From Hyposmocoma kahamanoa (lineage: Eukaryota > Arthropoda > Insecta > Lepidoptera > Cosmopterigidae): a stretch of DNA of 64,000 bases. A program made the translations under genes and the position numbers. Below are positions 60,201-63,813 of the stretch, piece after piece. A model generated the notes under the pieces. That model worked only from the letters and a program-made list of their open reading frames with translations, had not been told where the DNA came from and did not search any database. The stretch covers positions 1,464,149 through 1,528,148 of the forward strand of contig NW_020653337.1 of assembly GCF_003589595.1 (NCBI RefSeq). Direction: 5' to 3'. Within the stretch, counting starts at the first letter, position 1. Each line of letters starts with the position of its first letter.

Positions 60201-62383
60201 ATTTACCCTTATTACTATTGTTATACCTAGGATTAAATAAACGCTTACATGAGAAGAATATCCTGTCTTTCGATGTACGCGGAGAGCGTGTTGAACGCGC
60301 TGGGCAGCCGATACAATTGAACCAACCGGTTGAACATCAAGTACTGTATTGTTCCCAAGATCCGGTAGAGTATCTTCCCTCCGTAGTACCGCTCTAATAG
60401 CAAAAAAAGACGCTTTACACATTGGAGGACACAACTCGATAACGATAATGGGAATGAACCTAAATGCGAAGCCCTATTAACAGAGTAGTACCATAGGATA
60501 ATAAAGACTAGTAAGACAACTCCCGCCGGTTCAAGTATAGGGTTAACAATAATAACAATAATATCGCGGGTGCCATAGACACACAAACCGCAAATTAGAC
60601 CCAAACTCACGAAAGAAAACTAATAGTGCATTGCATATTATTTATTACTATAATTCCCCAACAACAACGAGCACAACAGCAAAAGTTTCATTTTATCACT
60701 ACATTTTAGAGCACACAAACAAAAACAACGCAAAAAATCTTTAGAAGCCATTTTCGCAAAACCACAGATTACTTAATAGTTAACTACGTAACAGATACAT
60801 GAATCTCATATCAAAATCGAAAATACCTACGGTATAATAGACCTGTAGTTACAACCTGTAGGTTGTAAACACATTTTTTCTTTAAATGTGTTCATCAGTT
60901 TGCCACGAGAACACTTCTCGTGGTATACTGAAATAACCTTTGTTAAATACAGTACTTACGTATTTATATTTTTATACCAACATCGCGGAACGGTATCTCG
61001 ACTATGGGAGTGAAAGATCATGAAATATAATTGAAATGGTGAACAATTCTGACCTTGAGTCGCTCTTGTTCGAACAACCATAAACACAAACATAAACACG
61101 CCTACTACTTGATGTAATTTTTAAACAGAATGTCGCGTGAGACGACTCGCTGTACCGCCTTTAGTTAAAAGGGCGCATGTGACAAAAGCTCAAAAGCGAT
61201 AAAATAATGTTTAAAGAAATTAAATTTAAAAAATATTTACTTTTTTCTTGCGATGACTTCATACCTTATCCACTTAGGAAAAAATGAATATAGTGACAGA
61301 TCGGCCTTTTTTACTGATCACGGCTGAAAACATAAAAAAATTTAAAAAATGTCACATGAACCCGTTTAAGTAACTGCGGCAGCGCTCTATACAACGCGTT
61401 CAAGGCGCACGGTGGGCGTGCACACATCCTCACCTGTCTTATTATACTATGGTAGTGCAGAGTAATAGATGGCGCTGATTTTATTTTAAAAATTCTTGAT
61501 CAAAATCAAAACATTTTCTGACCGGCTCAAGCAGATTTCGCATCGGTGAATGATTTAATTCTTTTTTTTTTTTTTTTTTTTTTTTNNNNNNNNNNNNNNN
61601 NNNNNNNNNNNNNNNNNNNNNNNNNNNNNNNNNNNNNNNNNNNNNNNNNNNNNNNNNNNNNNNNNNNNNNNNNNNNNNNNNNNNNGGGGGGGGGGGTTAG
61701 TTAGAGGGATTCTCTAACTTACCAATAAATCTGGTGCGTCCTTTATCTAAAACTTCCATCGGCAAAGCACCTAAGACATCAAGTGCAAAGCCGCCCTTAA
61801 GGTAGTGCGCCGCCGTCCTGGCCGGGTGGTATACCAAGATACCCTGGTCGTCGTAGTACCCCACCAACATTCGTTGAATGCTATTGTATTTATATAATAG
61901 TGTTAAAGGCTTGACTGTCACCACAATGGTGTATTATTTAATATCGGTACAGAAATACTTGCATGTCATAGTAAGCAGAATAATCCAAAAAGTAGTAAAA
62001 GTACACCAGCCTCGGGAACTGAAGACACATGTAAGTATAGCTGGGGAATATAAATGAGGTAAGCAATGCGCACACAGCGCGGAACCATTCATAGCGCTGC
62101 ATGTAGCGTCCATCGGGGCGAATTGTCCATCTCGGGAACACATACCTGCCAAACACAGCACTATGTTAGCACCAGAAGCTTGGAATCACCAACATCACCA
62201 AACAAATTCATAATCTTCAACTTGCCTGAACACTGAAAGGTAACCCAATCGTTGGAAGGGTACAAGAAAATTCACGTCTACTTCATACTTCCTGGGCAAT
62301 GGGAAAAGACTTCGACTTGGTGCCATTGGTAATGGTTCGTACTTGACGAAAGGCTCTCGAGGCTCTTGAAGTCGGACGTACTC
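35424..62383 (-). CDS. Gene B: two-repeat cyclic-nucleotide-gated-like channel (5' end off window)
   Basis: Twenty exons, 3' to 5' on plus coordinates: 35424-36293, 38715-38845, 38950-39028, 39467-39640, 40287-40418, 41847-41956, 42346-42526, 44741-44870, 46377-46726 (repeat II); 49540-49705, 50949-51142, 51279-51414, 53388-53529, 57225-57371, 58617-58777, about 58879-59118, 60249-60393, 61723-61880, 61963-62145, 62226-62383 (repeat I). Apart from the uncertain S5 exon, all phases are consistent. The protein has N-terminal region, S1-S6, C-linker, cNBD, then S1-S6, C-linker, cNBD and a charged tail. It is expected in the plasma membrane as a cation-channel subunit by family knowledge. The first coding exon was not found. 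A 100-N gap lies in the S3/S4 intron of repeat I, but phase continuity suggests no exon is missing. Confidence 0.87.
36831..37653 (-). mobile_element. TIR element family B, copy c, split by a LINE
   Basis: Inverse orientation: CATTGACTTACAATTATATGG at 36831 and TTTGTAAGTCAATG ending 37653, with the perfect 8-bp target duplication ATTGGAGG at 36823-36830 and 37654-37661. A LINE fragment interrupts it at about 37010-37545, near the internal word AACGTTTTA. It lies in the intron before the last exon of gene B. Confidence 0.92.
37010..37545 (-). pseudogene. LINE RT C-terminal fragment (minus)
   Basis: The minus frame reads KIGVKLTLFRAYCQSFYTCA, LWSNFTQRSYSALRIQYNNT and LPRFCSASGMFADAAVKDFY, a non-LTR RT C-terminus related to the fragments at 40860 and 49850. 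Its 3' end carries an AAAAT-type repeat (plus 37010-37050). It is nested in family B copy c. Confidence 0.8.
37966..38296. other. GC-rich repeat-like block
   Basis: GGCTTCCCACGGCCCGTGGACC and nearby GC-rich sequence recall 18460-18620 (GGCTTCCCACGGCCCATAG). The overlapping frames on both strands have no identifiable domains. It is probably part of a dispersed element; no gene is called. Confidence 0.4.
38297..38505 (-). repeat. tRNA-derived SINE (minus), family T
   Basis: The minus strand reads GCCTCCGTGGCCGAACGGTT (A-box region) and GGTTCGATCCCCGGGCCGGG (B-box), followed by the family body ending GGGGCTATGTTGAGTGTGTG. Closely similar to 34227-34430. Confidence 0.8.
38715..38845 (-). CDS. 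Gene B exon: middle of cNBD of repeat II
   Basis: The minus acceptor ACGTCTACAG completes Gly, then VHVVKESEITDAMYVIHEGL, VEKIAEDLEETVNVFRASDC and FGT before GTAAAG (phase 0). Length 131, identical to gene A. The cassette position reads FGT rather than FGE. Confidence 0.93.
38950..39028 (-). CDS. Gene B exon: start of cNBD of repeat II
   Basis: The minus acceptor TTGTCTGCAG precedes HPVFRNCEPAFLRQLVRHFK and LYTYNS plus one base before GTACCT. Length 79 and phases 0 to 1 equal gene A. Overlapping longer frames are shadows. Confidence 0.93.
39467..39640 (-). CDS. Gene B exon: C-linker of repeat II
   Basis: The minus acceptor GTTATTTTAG precedes QFLKCNRVTKNLVALVNKYA, LHLWRESRGMQTPKFLEKAP and QCLRTKIMCAAYLRHLLA before GTAAAA. 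It has 58 codons, phase 0 to 0, exactly as gene A. It is C-linker-like, with the conserved LHLWRESRG shared by the two paralogs. Confidence 0.93.
40287..40418 (-). CDS. Gene B exon: S6 of repeat II
   Basis: The minus acceptor ATGTTAACTAG precedes IVFTCLLQIISTILYMIYVG (S6) and EFSNIIQYQSFRSFTYYRKY, with VELQ before GTAATA. 132 bases, as in gene A. GEFSNIIQ resembles the GN..AI.Q region at the end of S6 in CNG/HCN channels. Confidence 0.93.
40810..41535 (+). pseudogene. LINE RT C-terminal fragment (plus)
   Basis: After a T-run, broken plus frames read KLTLFKAYCQSFYTCSLW, FTQRAYSALRVQYNDALRIL and RFCSASAMFAEAHIDDFYAI, ending at 41318-41320. An AT-rich 3' UTR and an ATT tail near 41518-41535 follow. 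Same family as 37010-37545 and 49850-50110. Confidence 0.78.
41590..41840 (+). pseudogene. RTE-like LINE 3' end
   Basis: Plus frames include the terminal motif RWRDDLYGFANGLWQFERHR and EQWRILGETFATLC, the usual end of RTE-like polyproteins (GRP..RW.DDI...W...A.DR..W..LGE.F). An A-rich tail reaches about 41839, only seven bases from the splice donor of the gene B pore exon. Confidence 0.7.
41847..41956 (-). CDS. Gene B exon: pore helix and filter of repeat II
   Basis: The minus acceptor TTTTTATTAG completes Asp, then EGVPQCRDEYFCSLYFVLTT, FMHDGIGD (filter) and ILPKVHIE before GTAAGA. Length 110 and phases equal gene A. The shared LTTF..DG(I/V)GDILPKV block is the strongest protein signature of repeat II. 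Confidence 0.93.
42346..42526 (-). CDS. Gene B exon: S5 of repeat II
   Basis: The minus acceptor CTGTTGTAG precedes MTIKECLARHQEKLHINLVC, the hydrophobic TLTSVTIWFTIFIHTTSCIW, YYLGEIADENQPNSSWRYT and one base before GTAACG. 181 bases, as in gene A. The Met is internal, not a start. Confidence 0.92.
42680..43170. repeat. Family S SINE, fold-back double copy
   Basis: A partial minus copy (TTGATATTCAATTATTTTTTTGTG to CGACCGGATC, 42690-42815) is followed head to head by a complete plus copy (ATAATTGAATATCAATTCAA at 42828 to GATCTTTGTATTAATAATTA at 43160). The plus copy holds GGCTTAGTTGGTATAGCGTC and GTCGGTTCGTATCCGACC. Confidence 0.75.
43585..43795 (+). repeat. Degenerate direct repeat (about 115-bp period)
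   Basis: CGCGCATTTTGATAACAGATAG near 43585 recurs as CGCGCATTTTGATAAGAGATAG near 43705. Each is followed by AATTTCAGTTATTTTT, ...GAA..AACTA.ATGAAATTCT. Non-coding, between gene B exons. Confidence 0.7.
44047..44182. repeat. Inverted repeat, about 50-nt arms
   Basis: The left arm GTGTTGGATACAAGCAACCGG to CTATTTTCACACAA and the right arm TTGTATGAAAATAGAATATT to CCATCCAACAC are imperfect reverse complements, with a short loop containing CGACTGTATCG/CAGTCG words. A small fold-back element. Confidence 0.75.
44464..44704 (+). mobile_element. TIR element family C, copy 1
   Basis: The terminal repeats GCCGTTAGTTGAAAAGGCGC and GCGCCCTTTCAACTAACAGC bound a 240-base AT-rich interior with ATAACTTCATGCCTTATCC. 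Copies lie at 45205-45452 (inverted) and 61150-61392. It ends about 36 bases from the donor of gene B exon 44741-44870. Confidence 0.8.
44741..44870 (-). CDS. Gene B exon: S3-S4 of repeat II
   Basis: The minus acceptor CAAATTTCAG completes Met, then YFVHGLKYDIISCLPIELFC, YVVSLNKRWSVFAFLRLNRV and FRI before GTAAGT (phase 0). Homologous to gene A 8849-8972 but two codons longer in the S3-S4 loop. S4 shows the pattern RLNRVFR, few charges. Confidence 0.93.
45205..45452 (-). mobile_element. TIR element family C, copy 2
   Basis: The ends CTGTTAGTGGAAAGGGCGCATG and CATGCGCCCTTTCAAATAACGG bound the family C interior in reverse orientation (GGATAAGGTATGAAGTTACCG). Non-coding; the minus frame 45114-45443 is fortuitous. 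Confidence 0.8.
46140..46362 (+). repeat. Retroelement 3' end with TTCTA tail
   Basis: GTAAGTCTGCCCCGCATATGC, GGGGCATGCGGAGTAGCATGC and the terminal CAAATAAATTATTTTCTATTCTATTCTAT are typical of an insect LINE 3' end. It stops about 10 bases before the donor of gene B exon 46377. Confidence 0.55.
46377..46726 (-). CDS. Gene B exon: S1-S2 of repeat II
   Basis: The minus acceptor CTGTTTTATAG precedes, in phase 0, NFIVGVEGFQPDYEFLNKKP, then the S1 region VMHVYLITISSMVCYLDIY and S2 FIMIFLLYVLDVCFYFKIIV, ending YIARK plus two bases before GTGAGT. There is no start codon context. It follows 49540-49705 (phase 0 donor) exactly as in gene A, joining repeats I and II. Confidence 0.93.
46790..47410. 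repeat. Family S SINE, inverted pair
   Basis: A minus copy (46796 to about 47160) and a plus copy (47180-47410) face each other. Module words include GGTCGGATTCGAACCGACGTC and its complement GACGTCGGTTCGAATCCGACC. The plus copy has a small TATATA insertion after TTGGTATA. Confidence 0.78.
47520..47600 (+). repeat. hAT-type terminal sequence remnant
   Basis: CAGAGGTTCCCAAACTTTTTGGC resembles the consensus end of many hAT elements (CAGNGGTTCCCAAACT). No matching opposite end or transposase was found nearby, so it is a fragment. Confidence 0.4.
47700..48080 (-). mobile_element. LINE 3' fragment (minus)
   Basis: CAAAGTCAAATAATCATTTATTCCATAGGTAAC, AAGAACGAGCAAGAAACTCT and a minus-strand decayed RT end match the fragment at 9130-9500 closely, including GAATACACTTTGAATCATA. 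Non-functional. Confidence 0.65.
48590..48665 (-). repeat. tRNA-like SINE head (minus)
   Basis: The minus strand reads GGAAATGGTTTGAACTACTGCC (A-box-like) and GCCATGGGTTCGAGCACAGG (B-box-like), with CCTTTAAAGC between. The surrounding sequence is repetitive, so it is treated as a SINE head rather than a tRNA gene. Confidence 0.45.
48890..49170 (+). repeat. Interspersed repeat with palindromic core
   Basis: CCTTGTGAAAGAGTTCGTCCAG, AACTTACGTCTCAGAGTGGCGGGCG and GGCAGTGCCCCTCAGATC match the elements at 5700 and 12950. A further copy lies at 50800-50935. No coding capacity. Confidence 0.65.
49250..49445 (+). repeat. LINE 3' fragment
   Basis: AAAGAGCAACTCTTACAGATTC, TTGCTCATTCTTCTCAGGGAAATCTGCC and TATGAAATAAAGATAATTGAC are the reverse complement of the 3' end seen at 9775-9960. 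Truncated. Confidence 0.6.
49540..49705 (-). CDS. Gene B exon: cNBD of repeat I, second half; joins repeat II
   Basis: The minus acceptor TTGGCCAACAG-type end completes Ser, then IFGNLEEVTTLRSLNAFVAR, TNVHLLMLNTDKFYRITSDF and PSVKMQLDLLRPKKE before GTTTGT in phase 0. There is no stop. 166 bases, exactly as gene A 4286-4451. The usual FGE is FGN and the phosphate-anchoring Arg position is Asn (LNAFVA). Confidence 0.92.
49850..50110 (-). pseudogene. LINE RT C-terminal fragment (minus)
   Basis: A minus frame with RHCKVSGMFVNAHTDFVAMM resembles FCSASGMFADAAVKDFYAIM at 37010-37545, so it is the same LINE family, shorter and more decayed. Flanked on the right by GC-rich unrecognised sequence to about 50700. 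Confidence 0.5.
50111..50799. other. Intron, GC-richer unrecognised block
   Basis: No exon of the channel and no recognisable domain. The GC-rich start (GTGAGATGCACCGAAGTTGAGACTTCGGCC) and the later sequence look like transposon 5' or LTR-type material, but no paired repeat was found. Confidence 0.35.
50949..51142 (-). CDS. Gene B exon: cNBD of repeat I, first half
   Basis: The minus acceptor ATATTTGGCAG precedes CPVLQQDHALLRLVGRSVHS, VYLVRGTRLIERDDVIAEMY and FVDYGLIEIRDPEED, ending LTRG plus two bases before GTGAAA. It is homologous to gene A 1148-1347; gene A has two extra codons near SNDDN. Confidence 0.93.
51279..51414 (-). CDS. Gene B exon: C-linker second part, repeat I
   Basis: The minus acceptor TTTGTCGTCAG completes Lys, then EVYEYYTYSWDKMGGVDYRS, VLKLCDQITLRTDAILHIYG and GTFSK before GTAAGC (phase 0). 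YYEY.W...GG is the typical C-linker B'-C' pattern of the CNG/HCN family. The gene A counterpart is not in the window. Confidence 0.92.
51540..51925 (+). pseudogene. Jockey-like RT C-terminal remnant (plus)
   Basis: Broken plus frames: RVIHGLKKTDNCKPHFKNLK and KLSLPCL, then after stops TTKVYNKFPRDIRNC and NYLNDMTLYNIEEFL. This is the usual end of an insect non-LTR RT polyprotein. Many stops. Confidence 0.6.
52815..52895. repeat. CA/CG-rich microsatellite
   Basis: ACACGCACACGCGCACACACATGC and related dinucleotide repeats over about 80 bases. They explain the odd Val/Cys/Arg-rich minus frame 52740-52949. Confidence 0.92.
53388..53529 (-). CDS. Gene B exon: end of S6 and C-linker start, repeat I
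   Basis: The minus acceptor TTGATTTTTAG completes Gly, then TMIITYFSVRVISIRANVNQ, ALAAFQDHMRDVTRYMRQEK and LSMQLQ plus two bases before GTACGA. The intron interrupts S6 (IIYVGVIV|GTMIITYF). The helix FQDHMRDVTRYMRQEKLS is the classic A' helix of the C-linker. Confidence 0.93.
53600..54360. repeat. GATCGA-rich, partly inverted repeat region
   Basis: Clusters of GATCGA/TCGATC near 53675-53690, 53885-53960 and 54248-54330, with similar GC-rich ends (CGAACGCGCTGCATGTTAG and ATGTGCGTTGCGAGCGCGC). Probably a DNA element with subterminal repeats; boundaries not resolved. Confidence 0.4.
55222..55507 (+). mobile_element. TIR element family B, copy d
   Basis: A 286-base copy from CATTGACTTACAAATAAATGG to ATTGTAAGTCAACG. 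Unlike the other five copies, no matching 8-bp flanks are present (GTGCGCGC against ATCTAGCC), so one flank has changed since insertion. Lies in the long intron before the S6/C-linker exon of gene B. Confidence 0.9.
55945..57185. mobile_element. TIR DNA transposon remnant, 1.24 kb
   Basis: The left end GGGTAGGTTGGTGTAAGATGG and the right end TTCATCTTACACCAACCTGCCC are inverted repeats with a few mismatches. Internal words such as GATAAGATGGCGCAGC repeat the end motif. The minus frame 56265-56504 (KIFANARIRVEKANAMLML, KYLRNLLEKTRLNTLFVRKG) and the plus frame 56904-57160 may be decayed transposase parts but cannot be assigned. The right end is 39 bases from the donor of the repeat I pore exon. 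Confidence 0.65.
56587..56815. mobile_element. GC-rich inverted-repeat element nested in the 1.24-kb transposon
   Basis: The left arm CTATCCACACATATCCGTGCC...GTGCCCGGGACGTGG and the right arm CCACGTCCCGGGCACGGCCC...TGTGTGTGGATAG are reverse complements of about 38 bases. Inside is a second set (GTCCGTGTCCGGGCCGG). Much richer in GC than its surroundings. Confidence 0.75.
57225..57371 (-). CDS. Gene B exon: pore and S6 start, repeat I
   Basis: The minus acceptor TTTTGTTTGCAG completes Phe, then RFNITGSSWNFYLAAYFWVV, YETTSTGYNIFNASS (filter STGYN) and VTLNQIIYVGVIV plus one base before GTAATG. NIT and NAS are possible sequons on the outer side. Phase 1 to 1. The acceptor is only 19 bases from a Penelope fold-back insertion. 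Confidence 0.92.
57391..57627. mobile_element. Penelope-like terminal fold-back fragment
   Basis: The inverted copy GAAACTATTTTTCCGGATTTAAATCGCGTATATTTG (57398) pairs with CAAATATACGCGATTTAAATCC...ATAGTTTC (57555-57590). Between them lie AACCGTGACCATGGG and GGGCCCGAAACGTCGGTTTG. The end near 57391 abuts the acceptor of gene B exon 57225-57371. Confidence 0.85.
57855..57935 (+). repeat. tRNA-like SINE head
   Basis: AATCGCCTAATGGATTGACTACC (A-box-like) and GCTATGGGTTCAAATCCGGAGG (B-box-like), about 35 bases apart. A related reversed module lies near 58445-58505. No full tRNA fold was established. Confidence 0.45.
58617..58777 (-). CDS. Gene B exon: S5-pore turret, repeat I
   Basis: The minus acceptor TTTTACTTGCAG is followed by one base, then IKGLPLFMALLNATTSAVVM, DSGNMYAPPEGGYFVFELKK and ENNTSWLIQNKNV plus one base before GTAAGT. 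The NAT and NNTS sequons fit an extracellular turret. The outgoing phase 1 fits the pore exon. Confidence 0.85.
58879..59118 (-). CDS. Gene B exon: S5 of repeat I (boundaries uncertain)
   Basis: The minus frame contains a clear membrane helix, VIVTSVSTCLGSFFLIVSVW and FHMSD. Using the acceptor ATAAAGGCAG (exon start 59118) keeps the frame from the S4 exon. The alternative acceptor TACAACCTCAG (start 59029) would give an Arg-rich S4-S5 start but needs a one-base shift at GGCGGGCAAC. The 3' end could be TT|GTATGA (58879) or AT|GTCAGA (58927). Both are phase 2 and fit the next exon. Confidence 0.55.
59245..59335 (+). repeat. tRNA-like SINE head
   Basis: CAGTGGCCCAACGGTTTGCAC (A-box-like) and CCCGGGTTCGATTCCCGGTAGG (B-box stem-loop) in the order and spacing of a tRNA-derived SINE, followed by a T-rich body. 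Possibly mistaken for a tRNA by scanners. Confidence 0.5.
59735..60140 (-). mobile_element. RTE-like LINE 3' fragment (minus)
   Basis: ACGTCCACTACTGAAAATAGGCCTCCCCCAAAG is the reverse complement of a widespread insect LINE 3' end. The rest carries decayed coding of the polyprotein C-terminus in the minus orientation. The T-run near 59911-59926 may mark an internal insertion. Confidence 0.55.
60249..60393 (-). CDS. Gene B exon: S4 of repeat I
   Basis: The minus acceptor TTTGCTATTAG completes Glu, then RYYGGKILYRILGTIQYLMF, NRLVQLYRLPSAFNTLSAYI and ERQDILL plus two bases before GTAAGC. NRLVQLYRL is the S4-like segment with widely spaced Arg. The incoming phase 1 matches exon 61723-61880 on the other side of the assembly gap. 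Confidence 0.9.
61150..61392 (+). mobile_element. TIR element family C, copy 3
   Basis: CCGCCTTTAGTTAAAAGGGCGCATGTGACA at the left and TGTCACATGAACCCGTTTAAGTAACTGCGG at the right, with the family C interior. More diverged than copies 1 and 2. Confidence 0.7.
61586..61685. other. Assembly gap of exactly 100 N
   Basis: The gap is flanked on the left by a T-run (61562-61585) and on the right by eleven G (61686-61696). The round length indicates a placeholder of unknown true size. It lies in the intron between the S3 and S4 exons of gene B repeat I. Confidence 0.97.
61723..61880 (-). CDS. Gene B exon: S2-S3 of repeat I
   Basis: The minus acceptor ATACAATAG completes Ile, then IQRMLVGYYDDQGILVYHPA, RTAAHYLKGGFALDVLGALP and MEVLDKGRTRFI plus one base before GTAAGT. 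QxxVGYYxxxGxLVxHP...AxHYxKGxFxxDxLxxLP is a strong signature of S2-S3 in CNG/HCN-like channels. Confidence 0.92.
61963..62145 (-). CDS. Gene B exon: S1-S2 of repeat I (GC donor)
   Basis: The minus acceptor TGTTTGGCAG completes Arg, then YVFPRWTIRPDGRYMQRYEW, FRAVCALLTSFIFPSYTYMC (S1) and VYFYYFLDYSAYYD, ending after AT with a GC donor, GCAAGT. With this donor the next codon is Ile and the frame continues into IQRMLVGYY. The GT donor one base further in would break the frame. Confidence 0.87.
62226..62383 (-). CDS. Gene B exon: N-terminal region before S1, repeat I (GC donor)
   Basis: The minus acceptor TCTTTACTCAG precedes EYVRLQEPREPFVKYEPLPM, APSRSLFPLPRKYEVDVNFL and VPFQRLGYLSVF plus AG, before the GC donor GCAAGT. 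It is polar with a Pro-rich middle, as expected of the cytoplasmic region before S1. It has no Met start in context, so at least one exon precedes it outside or undetected. Confidence 0.82.
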
Positions 62384-62639
62384 CTGAGTAAAGAATAACT
62401 TTTACTCGCAGCACACCTGTTTGTTACGGTATTAGGAAAAAGCAAGATATATCAGTAACGATATATTTAGTCCAACAATTTAATGAAGAATCAATGGCAA
62501 ATATTGAAAACGTGAAATCTCTAACTCACACAACAATGTGGAGACCCGTGCCCAACACTGGGACGTATGATAAATTGACGGTGATAAGGATGATAAAAGG
62601 CAAAGGCAGGCGCTTTAAATCAAACAATATGTTCGTATA

Positions 62640-63170
62640 GGAAATGAAAGTATTTTTCCAGATTTAAATCTGTATATTTGTTTTTTCCACAGACCACGTA
62701 TTTCTTTTTTCTGTGGTTTTTTCATTGACTTACAAATAAATGGACGACGGGTCTAATACAAAAACCACGAAAAAAATGTCCCAAGTCAACCTATTTAAAC
62801 GTAGTGACATGCAAAGGAATATGAAAAAGCTAAAACGTTAAATTTATATTGTAATGTCATCGCAGTACTGTCTAATTTTGCTTGCTTCGCTGTCAGTCGA
62901 ACTAACGAAGACTAAAGCGTGAATGACGCTCTGTATACGATTTTAACGCCCTATAAGTTCGGACACTTTTTAGCGCGGACCCGACGTCCATATAATTGTA
63001 AGTCAATGGGTTTTTTCAAACAAGCCAACGTTTGACAGTCAACCGTGACTATGGGACCTGTAAAGGGCCCGGAACGTTGGTTTGTGTGAACAAACAAATA
63101 TACGCGATTTAAATCCGGAAATATAGTTTCATTTCCTATGTGTAACTATCGTGAAAACCTAAGAACTTAA
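62640..63170. mobile_element. Penelope-like terminal fold-back split by element B
   Basis: The inverted terminal part AATGAAAGTATTTTTCCAGATTTAAATC (62643) and the forward part GGGCCCGGAACGTTGGTTTG to AACAATCG-like sequence (63050-63165) match 57391-57627. Family B copy e (62723-63008) is inserted between them with an 8-bp duplication. Confidence 0.85.
62723..63008 (+). mobile_element. TIR element family B, copy e
   Basis: 286 bases, CATTGACTTACAAATAAATGG to ATTGTAAGTCAATG, with the perfect target duplication GGTTTTTT at 62715-62722 and 63009-63016. Nested in a Penelope fragment. Confidence 0.94.
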
Positions 63171-63532
63171 TATGTTCGTAGCTATTGAACCGCAACTAGG
63201 TGTCGATTCAGAACCTCACGATAACTGAGTTGTCGACCGATTTCTTTTCATTTTTATTCACAACATCCGAATCGGACGTCAAACTGTCGTATTCGAAACC
63301 GAACCGAAATGACGTAACACCCGTAAGATTACTTTATTCTCGACCGGCAAAGGCTACAAACGTTATTCAGAGCACACTTATCGATGAAAGTTACCGAACG
63401 TCCTATTGTTTACAAAGAAAGAATGTAATATGGAAATCTCTTATTATTTTAAATAAGTCTGAATTTTATTCCATTTTTATTAATTTATTTTAATGCAAGA
63501 CTAGTGAATTCCTATATTTTAGGCATTTAAAG

Positions 63533-63813
63533 CATTGACTTACAAATAAATGGACGACGGGTTTAATACAAAAACCACGAAAAAAATGTCCCAAGTCAAC
63601 CTATTTAAACGTAGTGATATGTCAAAGAATATGACAATTCTAAACGTTGAATTTAAATTGTAATGTCATCGCAGTACTGTCTAATTTTGCTTGCTTCGCT
63701 GTCAGTCGAACAAACGGAGACTAGAGCGTGAATGACGCTCTGTATACGATTTTAACGCCCTATAAGTTCGGACACTTTTTAGCGCGGACCCGACGTCCAT
63801 ATGTAAGTCAATG
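63533..63813 (+). mobile_element. TIR element family B, copy f
   Basis: 281 bases with the same ends (the right end shortened to CCATATGTAAGTCAATG) and the perfect target duplication ATTTAAAG at 63525-63532 and 63814-63821. It lies only 525 bases from copy e, in the same orientation. Confidence 0.94.

Noticed and set aside
61881..61962. Frame shift between S1-S2 and S2-S3 exons of gene B
   Set aside because: It disappears when a GC donor (CAT|GCAAGT) is used instead of the GT one base further on.
63200..63493. 97-residue plus ORF near the right edge
   Set aside because: No ATG in good context, no domain, and it lies between transposon insertions; it is not the missing 5' exon of gene B, which is on the other strand.
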